DNA of 64,000 nt from Triops longicaudatus. Taxonomy: Eukaryota > Arthropoda > Branchiopoda > Notostraca > Triopsidae. How positions within the stretch are numbered: the first letter of the stretch is position 1; the number at the start of each line of letters is the position of its first letter. The notes beneath the pieces were generated by a model that ran no database searches, had not been told where the DNA came from, and worked only from the letters and a program-made list of their open reading frames with translations. The position numbers and the translations under genes were made by a program. Positions 25,101 through 36,542 of this stretch are shown here, in pieces. Location of the stretch: the NCBI GenBank assembly GCA_022885665.1, contig JAGQDJ010000132.1, forward strand, positions 1 through 64,000, given 5' to 3'.

Positions 25101-28100
25101 ATAGATTTAAACAAAATATACTTTCAAGTTGTGACGAGAAAGTACTAGGAGTATGAAAGGGGGCGAGGGTGCGAGGTCAACCCTTTAAGGCGTAACCCAT
25201 GTGGTCATGCAAAGGTTAAAAAAGATGAAAACAATTCGGAATATTTTTCTGGCAGTTTCACAGCACGGTAAAAAAAGGTGGGCAGGATCAACTTCGCTTT
25301 CGGATTTTTGTCTCTTTAAAAACCGTTCTGGGGGTAAGCGAAGTGATGTAGGGGGCTGGCCAAGTTTGAGGTGATTTTTGGTTCACACCCAGGCACTAAT
25401 TTTGATTACTCTGAAAAAATTTCTCCATCAGATTAAAAAAAAAAAACGAAAAAAATCCTAGTTGGGAATTCTTTGTTTTTGGAGATGGCGCTAGTACCTC
25501 ATAGTCTCTCTTCCTCACTTCGTACTCCAAATCCCACTTCTGAGATTCACAGAGGAGCACACGCTCAAAATAATCCGTCACGATCTGCTTCAGAGAGGCT
25601 ATACAAAAAGATTAACAAGGTTAGTGGCAACAATATTCCCATAGTGAGCGCATGGAAACACGTGGGTGGCGGTAAAACAGCGGTTGTGCTTTGTCTCACT
25701 GTAGCCCTAGTCACTGGGTAGTGAGCAGTGTCGCTAGATGACACTCTAGCTGCAAAGATGTCTCCCCGTTTAGAAAGAGCTGTGGGTATTTTTCTTTTTT
25801 GTACGTCTCAACATGTTCAGATTTCTCTTAAAGAAAGTAAACTACTTGTAGAAAAATAAAGACACAAATGCAAAAGAAAAATAATCAAACCAAAAGTCAG
25901 GAAAGAAAGAAAATAAAAAGCCAGTGAAAAATAAAAGAGAAAAATAATCAAAGAAACTAGGAAACTACGAAAGATTTGATGCTTTTTATGTTCTTGTAGG
26001 GGCGCGCAAACTACTTATGCTTTACCTCAAAGTCTTTCATCCTACCCTTCCATTCTAGATCGTATTTATCACTCTCTAGTTTGCCTATCCTTTGATGAAA
26101 CTCCTTACAGATGGTCTGCAATTCGGCTACAAAATACAAGCAAAACAAATGACTTTAGCGTGTTGGCTTTGCGCTTTTTACATACAAAAATACAAAATTC
26201 CCATAAACCCTACCAACTATTCGTTGCAAACAAAATATCTAGTCCACGACAAGGTAGACAACAACCCTTCCCAAATTCCTCCCAAGCCCCACCCCTTTCC
26301 TTTCAAATCCTTAATTTTTCCTTAAAATAGCTAAAACAATAGAACAAAACAAATAATGTAACAAAATACCTATAAGTGTGAGAAACAAAAGAAAGAATGT
26401 TAACATAACATACATCGCCCCTCAACGCAACTGGGAGAGGCAGTGAAATGTTCCTTTAATTACAAAAAGAATTAGCACGAAGTAGAAGGTCAAGGCTCCA
26501 CATATGTTGCTCTTGCAAGGAGTTAACATAAAAAAATATAATTAAAGTGTCGAATGCCCAAGAAAAATCCCGGATTGGGATTCTTGTCAACCTATGTTGG
26601 TCAGATAATTATACAAAAAAAAAATAAAAAGCCGTGCTGGTAAGTTCCCGGCGCAATTAGTTTTTGTCGAAAGAACGAAAAGACACAAAAATGGCGTCTT
26701 TTGTTGTCTGAGAAGCCCGCTAGGGGGTGTTGGCTGTACCTCGAAATCTTTCTTTCGCACTTCGAATTCCAGATCGTACTTGGCTTCTTCCAAATTGCAA
26801 ATTTTAGCATGGTAGTCGCTAACGACGGTCAGCAGCTGAGCTAACGTACGTAACAACGACAAATAACCCCGCAAAAAGTATATAAAAATCTGAGTTGACT
26901 TTTGCTTTCGTTGTTAAAACATTTTAAGTCAAGGCAACGATATACCGTAGTAGGTGGCAGTAGAAATTTCAGGAAAATTATATTTTAAAAAATTTCTTTG
27001 GATTTTTTGAGAATTGTTAGGGGAAATTGTACCTTCATTAGCATCATCCAAGTTCTTGGGTTGGCCACATCGTTCTTCAATGATACGACGACGTTCCATC
27101 GCCTTACGTTCTTGTTCTTTTTTCAATTCTTCCGCAGCTTTTTTACGCAACAGCAACTAGTTTTCACAAAAGATTACCACAATTAGTATTTTTGTCTCGT
27201 GTAAAACTTGTAAGAAGGTGAAAAAGAAGTTTTTTCATTTTTTTTATTTGTACTTACACGAAGTTTCTTCTTTCTCTCGGGGGTCATGAAACCCTTTTTG
27301 GATTTCTTGGCCTCAGCGGCTTCCTCGAGTCGCTTACGGACTTCGGCCTTTTTACGGTCGATTTCGATTTGTTTGGCCTTCTTTGCCTGTTATTTGCGTT
27401 GTCGGAGCCATAATAAGAGGTACAAATGAGAATTAGCACGCTTTAGCTCGAGTTAATCAGAAGTTAAGTGAAGCTTACATCGACGCCGCCCTAAGACAAT
27501 ACGACACACAAGAAGCAGACAGCGAGACAGAGTAAACGAAGAAGTTGCAGAGCCAATTAGTAACAGCCGATTAAAAGCTTATTTATTTTGGTTTTTTGTA
27601 TGAGAGAACATAAGAAATGTAACTGAGAAGCGAGAAGACGCCAGAAAAGTTTGGAAAAACGTTTCTTTAATCATTCCGAAAACAAAAGGAAAATGTCAAA
27701 AGAAAATAACAAAAACATGCTAAAAAATACTGAAAAAAACGAAGATAAAAAAGAACGAAACCAATGTCCATTAAGGACTTTATAACAGCAGAAAAACGAA
27801 AATTAGGAATTAAAACTAAGCTAAAGAAAAGAAAAACAGTTTCTAGAAATGTCTAAGCTTTAAACCAAAATCACAAAAAAACATCGAATGTTTGATGCAC
27901 TTAAAGATTACATGCAAAAATGGCTTTAATTTAAGTTCGATTTAAGGTTAATATTGCTTTGAAAGCTTTATTTTTTTAAAACAGTATTTGATTTATATCG
28001 TTTAGTGACGTTGGTACTTGACTTGAGTCCACCTAGCGTCTACTCACTACTTTTTTTGTTTGTTTTCATAGTTGTTTTTACCTGCGCGGCCAAGCTAAAG

Positions 28101-28184
28101 AAAAATAGAGAAAAAAGTAATTAGGGAAACGCGTATGGAGAAAGTAATAATCTTTTCTTACGTAACGTCATCTTCGTCAGCCAT
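20412..28184 (-). CDS. wupA: Troponin I (wings up A type) with mutually exclusive exons and a Pro/Ala/Glu-rich tail
   Basis: Thin-filament inhibitory subunit of striated muscle. Coding exons on the minus strand: 28184-28162, 28094-28082 (13 nt), 27490-27479 (12 nt), 27386-27258, 27156-27033, one of three alternatives, 23839-23796, 23691-23550, 23157-23077, 22170-22132, 21194-21098, 20871-20683 and 20500-20412. They sum to 1,083 nt, 360 residues. Start MADEDDV. Recognisable TnI blocks are KKGFMTPERKKKLR (about 46-59), ERRRIIEERCG (about 80-90), INELNMLVNDLRGKF (135-149), KKVSKYENKFAKLQKKAAEF and FRNQLKQVKKKEFT. Residues 224-360 are an unusual tail rich in Pro, Ala and Glu, spread over four exons. 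The 5' leader is spliced just upstream (acceptor TTTTGTTACAG before 28207). AATAAA overlaps the stop codon. Confidence 0.94.
25498..25598 (-). other. wupA: Troponin I mutually exclusive exon, copy 3 (3'-most)
   Basis: 101 nt, same phases. It encodes 33 residues starting SLKQIVTDYFERVLLCESQK and ending VRKRDYE. WDLEYEVRK matches the common arthropod form of this segment. Acceptor TTTTTGTATAG, donor GTACTAG. Just past the donor lies AGATGGCGCTAG, which resembles a CTCF-type core. Confidence 0.9.
26026..26126 (-). other. wupA: Troponin I mutually exclusive exon, copy 2
   Basis: 101 nt with the same phases as its neighbours. It encodes 33 residues starting ELQTICKEFHQRIGKLESDK and ending GRMKDFE. 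Where the other copies have FEVRKKD or YEVRKRD, this one has WKGRMKD, so it is the most divergent copy. Acceptor TATTTTGTAG, donor GTAAAG. Confidence 0.9.
26740..26840 (-). other. wupA: Troponin I mutually exclusive exon, copy 1 (5'-most)
   Basis: 101 nt entered in phase 1 and left in phase 0, like the other two copies. It encodes 33 residues starting QLLTVVSDYHAKICNLEEAK and ending VRKKDFE. The acceptor is TACGTTAG and the donor GTACAG. In fly TnI the matching position is filled by alternative exon-6 copies used in different muscles. Confidence 0.9.
27479..27490 (-). other. wupA: 12-nt micro-exon of troponin I
   Basis: GGCGGCGTCGAT lies between a GTCTTAG acceptor and a GTAAGC donor and encodes Gly-Gly-Val-Asp. 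It is phase 0 on both sides, so it can be skipped without changing the frame. That makes it a candidate optional exon near the N-terminus. Confidence 0.65.
28082..28094 (-). other. wupA: 13-nt micro-exon of troponin I
   Basis: CTTGGCCGCGCAG sits between a CTTTAG acceptor and a GTAAAAAC donor. It completes a Thr codon and adds Leu-Ala-Ala-Gln. Including it keeps the frame of the whole gene; without it or another phase-matched exon the frame breaks. Confidence 0.75.
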
Positions 28185-28207
28185 GGTGATTGTTTCTGAA
28201 CGTCGAC

Positions 28208-30816
28208 CTGTAACAAAATGCATGGAAATTAGTCGAACGATTTTATGGAATTAAATTTTGAAATAATTTGTTTGTAACTAACAGTGTTCAGATTAACTAC
28301 CGCAATTAATATAATAAAATAATAAATATTTAGATCAAAGCATCAACGAAGCTATTGAATAAGCGTTGTATATTTCTTAAGCTTTATGTTAATGAGTAAC
28401 GACACGAAAAAGTTCTGTTATAAGCAATTTACTATCACTACTTAGATAAATTTAAAAAATATAGTATTAATGTAGCACTTTGCTAATTATTTCGAGAGTA
28501 CTTGTAATTAACAAATTAACAGTGACTTAAAGATTTCCCTAAGCAGTGTGTACAAGTAACAACAGTTTCCTTACACGAGTGACTTGCATTCATCTCATTT
28601 CACATGGTACTTTGTTGATTGAACAAAAATGGCCGCTTATATTTACACCTTTTCCTCCACCGTAATACATAAAGACCTTCAATCCAGTATAAAGGTTTTT
28701 ATATACTTCACGTTTCTATGAGCAAGGCTACTTCTTGAGTACTTGAACTTCAAAATTTTATTAACGAAATACGGGCGAAAGGCTATACTTCCTCATTAAA
28801 AACGAAAACAACCAAATATAGAAAACTGCAAAGTTCTTCTCTGCAGGACAATTCAAATAAGGCCATAAATTCTTCATGTTATTTTACAATCTACTAGTGA
28901 GGTTATGAAACAACTCACTAATTCTAAATTATAAAATATCTTCAATTTCGACTAATTTTTGAATAATGCTTACAAAGTTATTTAAAACCATTCCTGAACC
29001 GTGGGCTTATACGAGAAAACCTTCTCAGTCCCAGAAATTCCTGCTAATGACTCAATGTAAGTCCAGTCTTTGATTTTTAGTGCAGTATCTAGAATAATGT
29101 TGCGAATGTAAACTTAGTGTTCCAAATTAGAATGAAATTGCAAAAGTTCAACAGTAAGATATTTTAAAACGTCGCAGTATTTTTTCTATTTAATTTCTTC
29201 TATTTTCGAACAAATCCTTTGAATTTAATCAAGGTCTGATTGTAACTTAAGACTGAAATATTTTTAGTTTGTTTTGGATTCATTTCTAATTGCTCGGAAT
29301 TGAGAAGTTGTCAACCAGTTGCTGTCTTAGTTTCAACTAAAATTTAATGCGTTATTCATTGAGTATTGGTTCTAGTTTGCACAAAACTGAATTTAAATGT
29401 TTGTAGCTTTGGCTCCTCGCCTTATTAGGTGAAACAGTGCTTTTACGGTGACAAGCTCCCGTAAATCCGTAGACTACACATACCGTTTTCCCCATAGCAC
29501 CCAGGCTACGGGTTATATTTAGATGGAGCTACCCCAACGCTATTAATACAACTCAGGAACAGCCAAGCCAAGCCAGAACCTCCCAACATTGGAATAACAA
29601 CCTCTTGGCATGGCCTATTCCTTCACCACTCTCCCGGAAAAGGCTTTTTCAACATATCCATTTTGTTTTCCTTTTAACAGTGTACCTTGCATGTAAAAAT
29701 ATCCCCCGTGGCCTGTATTACTGCCGGTATTACTGGCACACAAAATATTATTGATAGTAAATCTACCATAATTGCAACACTGTGTAACACTTAATTCAAT
29801 GACAGAAAAGAAGCTTTGGCTAGTTTCCTTTTTTCTTTCAATGTCCTTTACGTGTTGTAGATTCTTTGCGTGTCGCAGCACACTTTTAAGCTTCCCAGTG
29901 TAAAATTTTAAATGTATAATAATTATAACACTGTCAAACACTGTTAGTTCAATGACAGAAATAACTTTTTCTCATATTTTCGTATTTCTATCAATTTTTT
30001 TCTCATGGTGCCGATTTTGCGTTTTACACTGATTTCTTGGAGAATTTAATTCCCGGTGCACACTTCCTGGAGAACGTGATTCAAGTTTGTGAGTTAAAAT
30101 TTAACAGGAACCCGAAAAATAGATTAGATTAAAGTAAAGGTTTGAATGTCTTACCGAACGAAAGTTAAAAAATCACAACACTTAACCCCGGAGGAGTCTT
30201 TGCTTGCAAGCGAACTGCACACGAGCCACACACGGCAAAGACTGATCGCCTGTCTTGGCTTGGTACACTTCAACTCAACTAGCGTTACCTATTTATGGGA
30301 CTTAAGCTGGTTGGGATGGCTTAGCTTGCTTGGTGTATATGCATGTATGTGTGTGTATATGCCGGAGCGAAAAGCTACCAGTCACGTGACGCTTTTAGCC
30401 ACCGTGCGAGCCTGTATGCACCGCTCGAAATTCGGACTACACCGAGCACCAGAAATAGCCAACAAGATATATCCAGCTTTTCCGCCATGTAAGAACGCCA
30501 AGCAGCCCGAGCACAAGCTCAAATAACATGAATAAACGTAAAGGTGAGAAAAGCATGGGGCAAAAAGTGGTCATTGTTGCTTGCTTGCTCATGTTTTTAA
30601 CCATTCTTTGGTTTGATATTATTTAATTCTTTGTTCAGCTTAATAGACTAACACGGTTCAACCCGCAAATAAGAAAAGATTATCGCTATATGAACAGTTT
30701 TATTTGTAAAGTCTAAGATTTGAAATGCAGAAACTGTTTATAATAGAACCTTAAAATGATAACTTATTTCACATGTTCCTTTTTCACACGTTTTCTGTAC
30801 AAAGAAAACGGCCCAG
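28208..30816. other. Troponin I 5' leader intron and promoter region
   Basis: No coding exon is supported. A minus-strand GTAAGA at about 30157 could be the donor of a 5' non-coding exon, with the TATA-like CATAAATAGG upstream of it near 30287-30296. The 126-residue plus-strand frame at 30146-30526 lies antisense to this. The rest is AT-rich intron. Confidence 0.35.
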
Positions 30817-32897
30817 CCCAGTCCGGATGTAAGAGAACTTGCCTTTTTTGTTTGTAGTGTTTAATAGTCAGTCACAGGGAAACAACGGCATGTGAGTTCG
30901 CAATTCGAGCAATTTTTTAAGCTTTTCTATTCAACACGTTAAATATAAGAAAGTAATATAGTCGAACCCAGATGTAAGAGGAAATACGTTCGAAGCGACT
31001 AAATTTAAATAACTGTCTAATGTTTAGAAGAACCACACATAAGAGATTTTGGACCTAGATAATTTTTACTTCTTGACTTTACTGCCAAGAAGAAGCCTCC
31101 TATAACTGTTTCAAATAAGAAAGCTGGCCCCAGATGTAAGAAATTTTTCCAAGTGAAGAAATGCTCTGTGTGATGTTTTCTTATAACTCAAGAACAGCGT
31201 ACAAGAGAATCTTGCCAGAAATGCCTTTTCTATAGCATATTTTAAATATAATGTCAGAAAGCTGTGCAGTCAGAAAGCATTCGTACAGATTGCCTCTGTA
31301 CGAATTTTTTCCTAACTTACACTTAGTCATCAGAAATGAACCGGGTGTAAGGGAATCGACGTCTGACACGTTTATATTTTATGCTTCCTTTATTTAAAAA
31401 AAAATCTCGGTTATTTAAAAAAGTAGTAAGTCTCAACCCGTTTGTAAGAGAAGACTGCCTTTCGGGTGACTTTTCGTTTATAATGTTTGATACTCATTTA
31501 TAGGAAAAGAATAGCTTACAAAGAATTCAGAACAGAAAAATTATATGTAATACTTTTTTTTAAAGGTTTCAGTTAAGAGAGAAGCACTATAAACCCAGAT
31601 GTAAGAGAATATTTTTTGGCGAATTATTTTTGCTTCTACTTAGTCACTATTAAAGAACCCCAAATAAGAGAAGCCGGTGTCTACGCTTAAAACGAAAAAC
31701 AAAAATTACTGGAAAGTAGCTCATTTAAACCCGGATGTAAGAGAAGATCACCGCTAAGTAAATTTGCCTCATTTACAATCTCTTAAATTCAATCAGAGGA
31801 TACGAACCTCACGGAAGTGAACTATTGACATATTTTTATTTAACATTTTCCTTTATTCTTCAGTGTTTGTAAATGTGAGAGTGTATGTAAGAGAAGATTG
31901 GTCTCTGAGTGAAATTTTATCTTTTCCACAAAATTTTTAACATTTTCAATGTGTATCCTTTTTCTTATTTTCCTTCTACTTAGGCATAATTGAGCCCGGA
32001 TATAAGATAAATTGACCTTTATGTGTTTTTGTTTGTGCTTTTAACATACATCACGCAGTGATGGGGCAAGAGCCCCTCACAGGATTCCATGGCAAGAGTG
32101 TTTTTATATAACATTTTTCTGTAGTTTCTTAAGTTGCGTACAATAGTTGAGCCCACACGTAAAAGAAGTCCGCCTGTTTTTCTGTATGTAATATTTTTAT
32201 ATTCAGGACCGCTTTTAAGGGAGTCCAAGGGAGAACGAATTTTGTTGTCTTTTAACACATTGCAGAGAAAAAAGCCCGGATGTAAGAGTATTTGTCATAA
32301 CAGACTTTTACGTTCAAAGAATTTTTTCATTTACTTTGTCTAACAATAAATGGGTACAAGAACCACACGTAAGAGAACGCTGAACTTGGAACATATTCGT
32401 ATTTTTGTTACATAATTTCTTCTTCAACGTATTTTACATTAAAACATAATTGAGTACGGAAAAAAAGAAATTTTGTTTAGTAAAGAACTTTCATACATTT
32501 TGATATTTTAACACAACAGAAGCACCTCGTGTAAGAGATTCCAGAGATGGCCACTTTATTTCACATTTTTGTCTTCATTGTGTTTTACTTTGAAAAGAAT
32601 CACAGTATAGATACTTTAATACAAGAGAAGATTTTCGGTTTGTGCTGAATTTTTTTTACCCTTCACGTAAAAACTCAGGCTTCAATACAAAACGGCTGTG
32701 AGCTAAGTTAAAGCCATGCAGCAAAAAGAAGGGACGATTGTAACTGTGCGATTTTTTCTCAGTTTTTATGGTTCGATGATTCGACAGCGTGTAAGAACCG
32801 CGTGTAAGGAGAAGCCGGAATCAAAAAACATTTCTTCCATTTTTAAAGTGCATTCTGTATTATAAACCACCTCAGTTAAACCTAAGCGCAAGAGAAT
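30817..32897 (+). repeat. Array of about 20 spaced copies of a RAACCCGGATGTAAGAGAA motif
   Basis: Same-strand copies start near 30817, 30964, 31030, 31126, 31192, 31338, 31434, 31591, 31655, 31726, 31877, 31992, 32149, 32271, 32360, 32452, 32521, 32611, 32795 and 32877. The 19-bp core is well kept, while the 45-160 bp between copies is diverged and AT-rich. Many cores are followed by TTGCC and T-rich DNA and preceded by CATAATTGAG-like words. This suggests an old tandem satellite in which the core has been kept. It lies between the troponin I promoter and the SLIMP-like gene. Confidence 0.7.
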
Positions 32898-33177
32898 TCC
32901 TTTGTATGAATTTGTTTCTGTAGAATCTGACACTCGTTTTGCAAGAACCGCATATATTGACAGACGAGGGAGGGGACAGTGTGGGCACTTTTCTGTTCTT
33001 TATTTTCCACTCCACGTGGAGAAAAAAAAACTCTATCCCAAACTCATAGGCGCCAGATGAGTTAGTCTCTTGGCTATCGGACAAGATTTTGGACACCTCA
33101 AGAACATGAAAACTAAGAACAAATGACCACAAAAACTAGAGGCTCTTCCAGCTGTACAAAACGAGACAGTCGGGTAT

Positions 33178-33250
33178 AGTGGTACCCCGTTTAACGAACC
33201 TAGTCTGTTCCTGGTTAACGTTCGTTCATTGTGCAAAAGTTAAAACACGA
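33178..33250. mobile_element. Solo end of a Tigger/pogo-like element
   Basis: AGTGGTACCCCGTTTAACGA at about 33179 matches the left end of the element at 36901 almost exactly. No second end or coding remnant is seen nearby. Confidence 0.45.
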
Positions 33251-33377
33251 CACAAATAAAAATACACCAACGCAAATATTACCAAAAACAAATAAAATAA
33301 AAATCACGTTTAGGAATATTGTGCACCTTTTTGAACAATAAGAGATAACACGCTTATTAATTTAGGCGACTTTGCAA

Positions 33378-33530
<153 letters not shown>

Positions 33531-34912
33531 ACACTCGCCCACAAATTTTCAACACTAAAGTTTTGAATTGTAACATCTATTAAATGTCGTCCAGAATTTC
33601 AGGGAAAATGCACTAAATAAATTTGCTACAATATCCTCCCATTTAAGCTTCTCTGGGAAACGAAAAACTGGATCATCTGACTGGAAGATGCAATTGTGCC
33701 GTTTTACGCTACTGCTTTTATAACGAGGACAAAGTTTGAATTTTTTCATTGGTATGGAGTTACAAAATGTGAGATAAACACTTTTCCTGTTCTTTTTCAA
33801 ACATTTTATATAAGAAAGCACCACACCCAAACCTTAATGTAAAATAATATTTCCTAATTGAGAAAAAAATATTTACATCTATATTTATTAGTCAGTTCAG
33901 CAGAGAGTACTAATATTTATGAATAGTAACTGTGGCCAATAGGTGTCTTGATAAAAAAAATATCCGAAGCAACCCACAAAAAAATTGCAACACTTTGTGG
34001 TCGCGGAAAAATGGTACGACAGGCTTGCATTTTGCACGTGAGCAGTACTACATTTTATTGACGGATTCTCGTTCGCTAGTTTTACTTACGTCATTGCATT
34101 GTTCTCCGTTCTTTTCACAACTTTTGTCCTTTTGTCACCAAGCAATTACTTGACCAGCACTCAAAACAAAAAAATTATAATTCTTTTACGCTTATTGCGA
34201 TTATTTAAATTTCCTTTAACATTTTATTTTCGTTTCTCTTTTAAATTCGCTGTATAATTTATATCGGCAAATTTTTAAGCAAAAATAAAACAAAATATTT
34301 TTTTATTGTGCAGTACTGTGCAGAGAATCGAGTAAGTTACGAGATTTTAAGTTCGTGGTGAATCGTGTATTGTTTTTAAAATACACCTTCGAAGTTACAC
34401 CACAGTGGTAGAAAATCAGGAAAAAAACAGCAGAAAATTTCGTCCTGCCGTTGTTACCGTGTATGAGGCGAAAAAGCTTGATTGCTTTTCTGGAGAAGAG
34501 GACTTCAATTATTTTACTTCGTTGCGATGTGTTAACTAGTTGATAAGTAAATGGCCGACTGTTTCCAGTTCAATGTTTAAAGTTACCCCATGCGTCAAAA
34601 TAGCCCAAGTTGACGATATCATTTAATCCATAAGAAAATGGTTCATCACCCATGATCACCAGCTATTTCTTATGAACGTTGTTTCACGATATTCAAACGT
34701 TACACCGTTAATTCTGCTATTTACTTTATTTTTTTTCTTCAATTTGTGAACTTTCTTCGCTTTCTGCCCTCCGTTTACAACTCAAAACACTCAACGAAAA
34801 CATTACACTTTGGATAGCTATTGTCAAAAGTACAAGCTAGAGCAACCATAGTACTGAAATATCTCTATATATAAAAAAAGAAAAAATACTACAGAATCTT
34901 TTTCACGTGTAT

Positions 34913-36232
34913 TCAAAATCGATTAAGGAGCTCAGCAACTTTGGCTTCCGATTGATACTCCATTAGGCAGCTAATCAATTGCGACACATCCATGGCCGTA
35001 CCCAAGACCATGTAGAGGGGCTGTTGGGCGTCACTTTTGCACAACAATCGCTGACTAAAATAGTCTCCGATGTACGACAAACACCCTGCTTCTACAAAAC
35101 ACTGTCTCTGCGGTGCAAAAATTTCCCACACAGCCTTAAACTGCTCATACGGCCCCAATTCCCTCGCTCTTACGTATCTCACCCTATAATGAAGCCCCAG
35201 ACGGTCATACAGCTCAATCAACCGCTTTTCGGTCACTTCACATTCTTGAAACACATCTTCTTGTCCCGCTATAACTAACTGTACTTTATTCGTTTGCAGC
35301 ATCTCTCCTCCTTTCTCTCCCACCAATTCTATTCCTTCTCCCAAATTGCGTTTAACCGGACCGTAGCTTCTGCCCAGCGAGCAAAGTCTCACTTGTTTTG
35401 CCAAAGAATTCGCTGACAGAACCGTTTTGGCAAACAACGCTGCTTGAGCCGGCACGGAAGCTCCGCCCACCAAACACAACATACCCGGTTCATTAACACG
35501 TCCGGCTTTGTGTTTCGTCTGCAAAGTAAAAGTATTCTTCGGCTCTCGAAAGAACGGACTGCAACTTTCCGCAATAGTATCCAACACGAAATCTGGCGCT
35601 GACAGCGGTTGGAAACCATTTTTGGCAAAATTGGTCAAGATATGGCGTGAGAGTTTGAGTTCCAGATGCCCCCAGGCTCCTTTGGTGAAGAAAAGCCCCG
35701 GAGCGATAAACTTGACATCAGAAGGTTTCGAGGGCACAGAATCTAGGCCTAGAGGGCGCACACCATGAACATGAACAACAATAGAGGAATCGGGCGTTTT
35801 TTCGTGAACTAAATTAGGCAAGCTGAAACACGTCTCTGAAGCTGCTTTGACGGCTTCGTGATACTCTTTGTTGACGATTTTCAATTCTTGACGGAGTCTT
35901 TTGCCTTCTTCTTTGAGTAAAGCCAACTGATGCGTAGCTAAAGAAGCAGAAGAAGGAAGCACATTTGCGGATTGAGTCATCATGCTTTGGGTCTGGTCGC
36001 TGAGCGCCTCACGGCGTGCTTCTAAGGCTGTGAAGCGTTGGGCAACGCTATGCCACGTTTGCCACGACTCACGCAGCGAATTTACGCACGCAGGGGCTAA
36101 GCCCCTACGTTGGAAACTCGCTTCTAAGAGCGAGCCTTCGGCTAATAACGACTGATAGCTAATATTTTTGTATAAAATACTTAACGGAGTGGAAATAAAT
36201 TTCCGTTTGGGACGTAATACCGCTAATGCCAT
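34913..36232 (-). CDS. SLIMP: Mitochondrial seryl-tRNA-synthetase-like protein (SLIMP type), intron-less
   Basis: 439 residues in one exon. The N-terminus (MALAVLRPKRKFISTPLSIL) is basic and Ser/Leu-rich with no acidic residue, fitting a mitochondrial targeting peptide. Residues about 55-135 match the antiparallel coiled-coil tRNA-binding arm, then FSLPNLVHEKTP and a class II synthetase-like domain (FFTKGAWGHLELKL about 181-194, SAPDFV, GGASVPAQAAL about 256-266). The motif 2 region (LGRSYGPVKRNLGEG, 286-300) lacks the RGLxRxHQF signature of active SerRS. The motif 3 region (about 400-420) has no normal ATP-binding arginine pattern. Loss of these with fold retention is the hallmark of SLIMP, known in insects to pair with mitochondrial SerRS2 and affect mitochondrial function. 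An alternative is a fast-evolving mitochondrial SerRS, but the missing motifs argue against it. Confidence 0.85.
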   Translation of the reverse strand: MALAVLRPKRKFISTPLSILYKNISYQSLLAEGSLLEASFQRRGLAPACVNSLRESWQTWHSVAQRFTALEARREALSDQTQSMMTQSANVLPSSASLATHQLALLKEEGKRLRQELKIVNKEYHEAVKAASETCFSLPNLVHEKTPDSSIVVHVHGVRPLGLDSVPSKPSDVKFIAPGLFFTKGAWGHLELKLSRHILTNFAKNGFQPLSAPDFVLDTIAESCSPFFREPKNTFTLQTKHKAGRVNEPGMLCLVGGASVPAQAALFAKTVLSANSLAKQVRLCSLGRSYGPVKRNLGEGIELVGEKGGEMLQTNKVQLVIAGQEDVFQECEVTEKRLIELYDRLGLHYRVRYVRARELGPYEQFKAVWEIFAPQRQCFVEAGCLSYIGDYFSQRLLCKSDAQQPLYMVLGTAMDVSQLISCLMEYQSEAKVAELLNRF

Positions 36233-36542
36233 TTTTTGAAATTTTACTTCAATCTTTTATGACACAGAAAAAATGCCCTCCTTTCTCGACCTTTTTCTTA
36301 ATTTTCAAAATGTCTTTCACTTATCGTCCTTTTAGACTTCTTATTTTCTTTCTCTTTTTTTTTTCTTTATTTTCAGTGTCTTCAACTTTCGATTTTTTCT
36401 AGTTTCTTTCACTCCTTCTGCCCTTTCTCTTTTTAGACTGTTTTCGATTTTCTCAATATTTTCCGTGATTTTAATGTCGAAGATTAGTTGCGTTTCCTGG
36501 ATTGGAAAACGCTCGCTTTCGGAAGGGTTTTTATGTGAGAGT
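36233..36542 (-). other. Short gap between ZNF593 stop and SLIMP-like start
   Basis: 310 bp, purine-rich on the gene strand. It must hold the ZNF593 3' end and the SLIMP-like promoter, unless the two are co-transcribed. No TATA box is seen. Confidence 0.4.

Noticed and set aside
30146..30526. 126-codon plus-strand frame near the TnI promoter
   Set aside because: No domain, no splice context, and it lies antisense to the probable TnI 5' non-coding exon; treated as chance.
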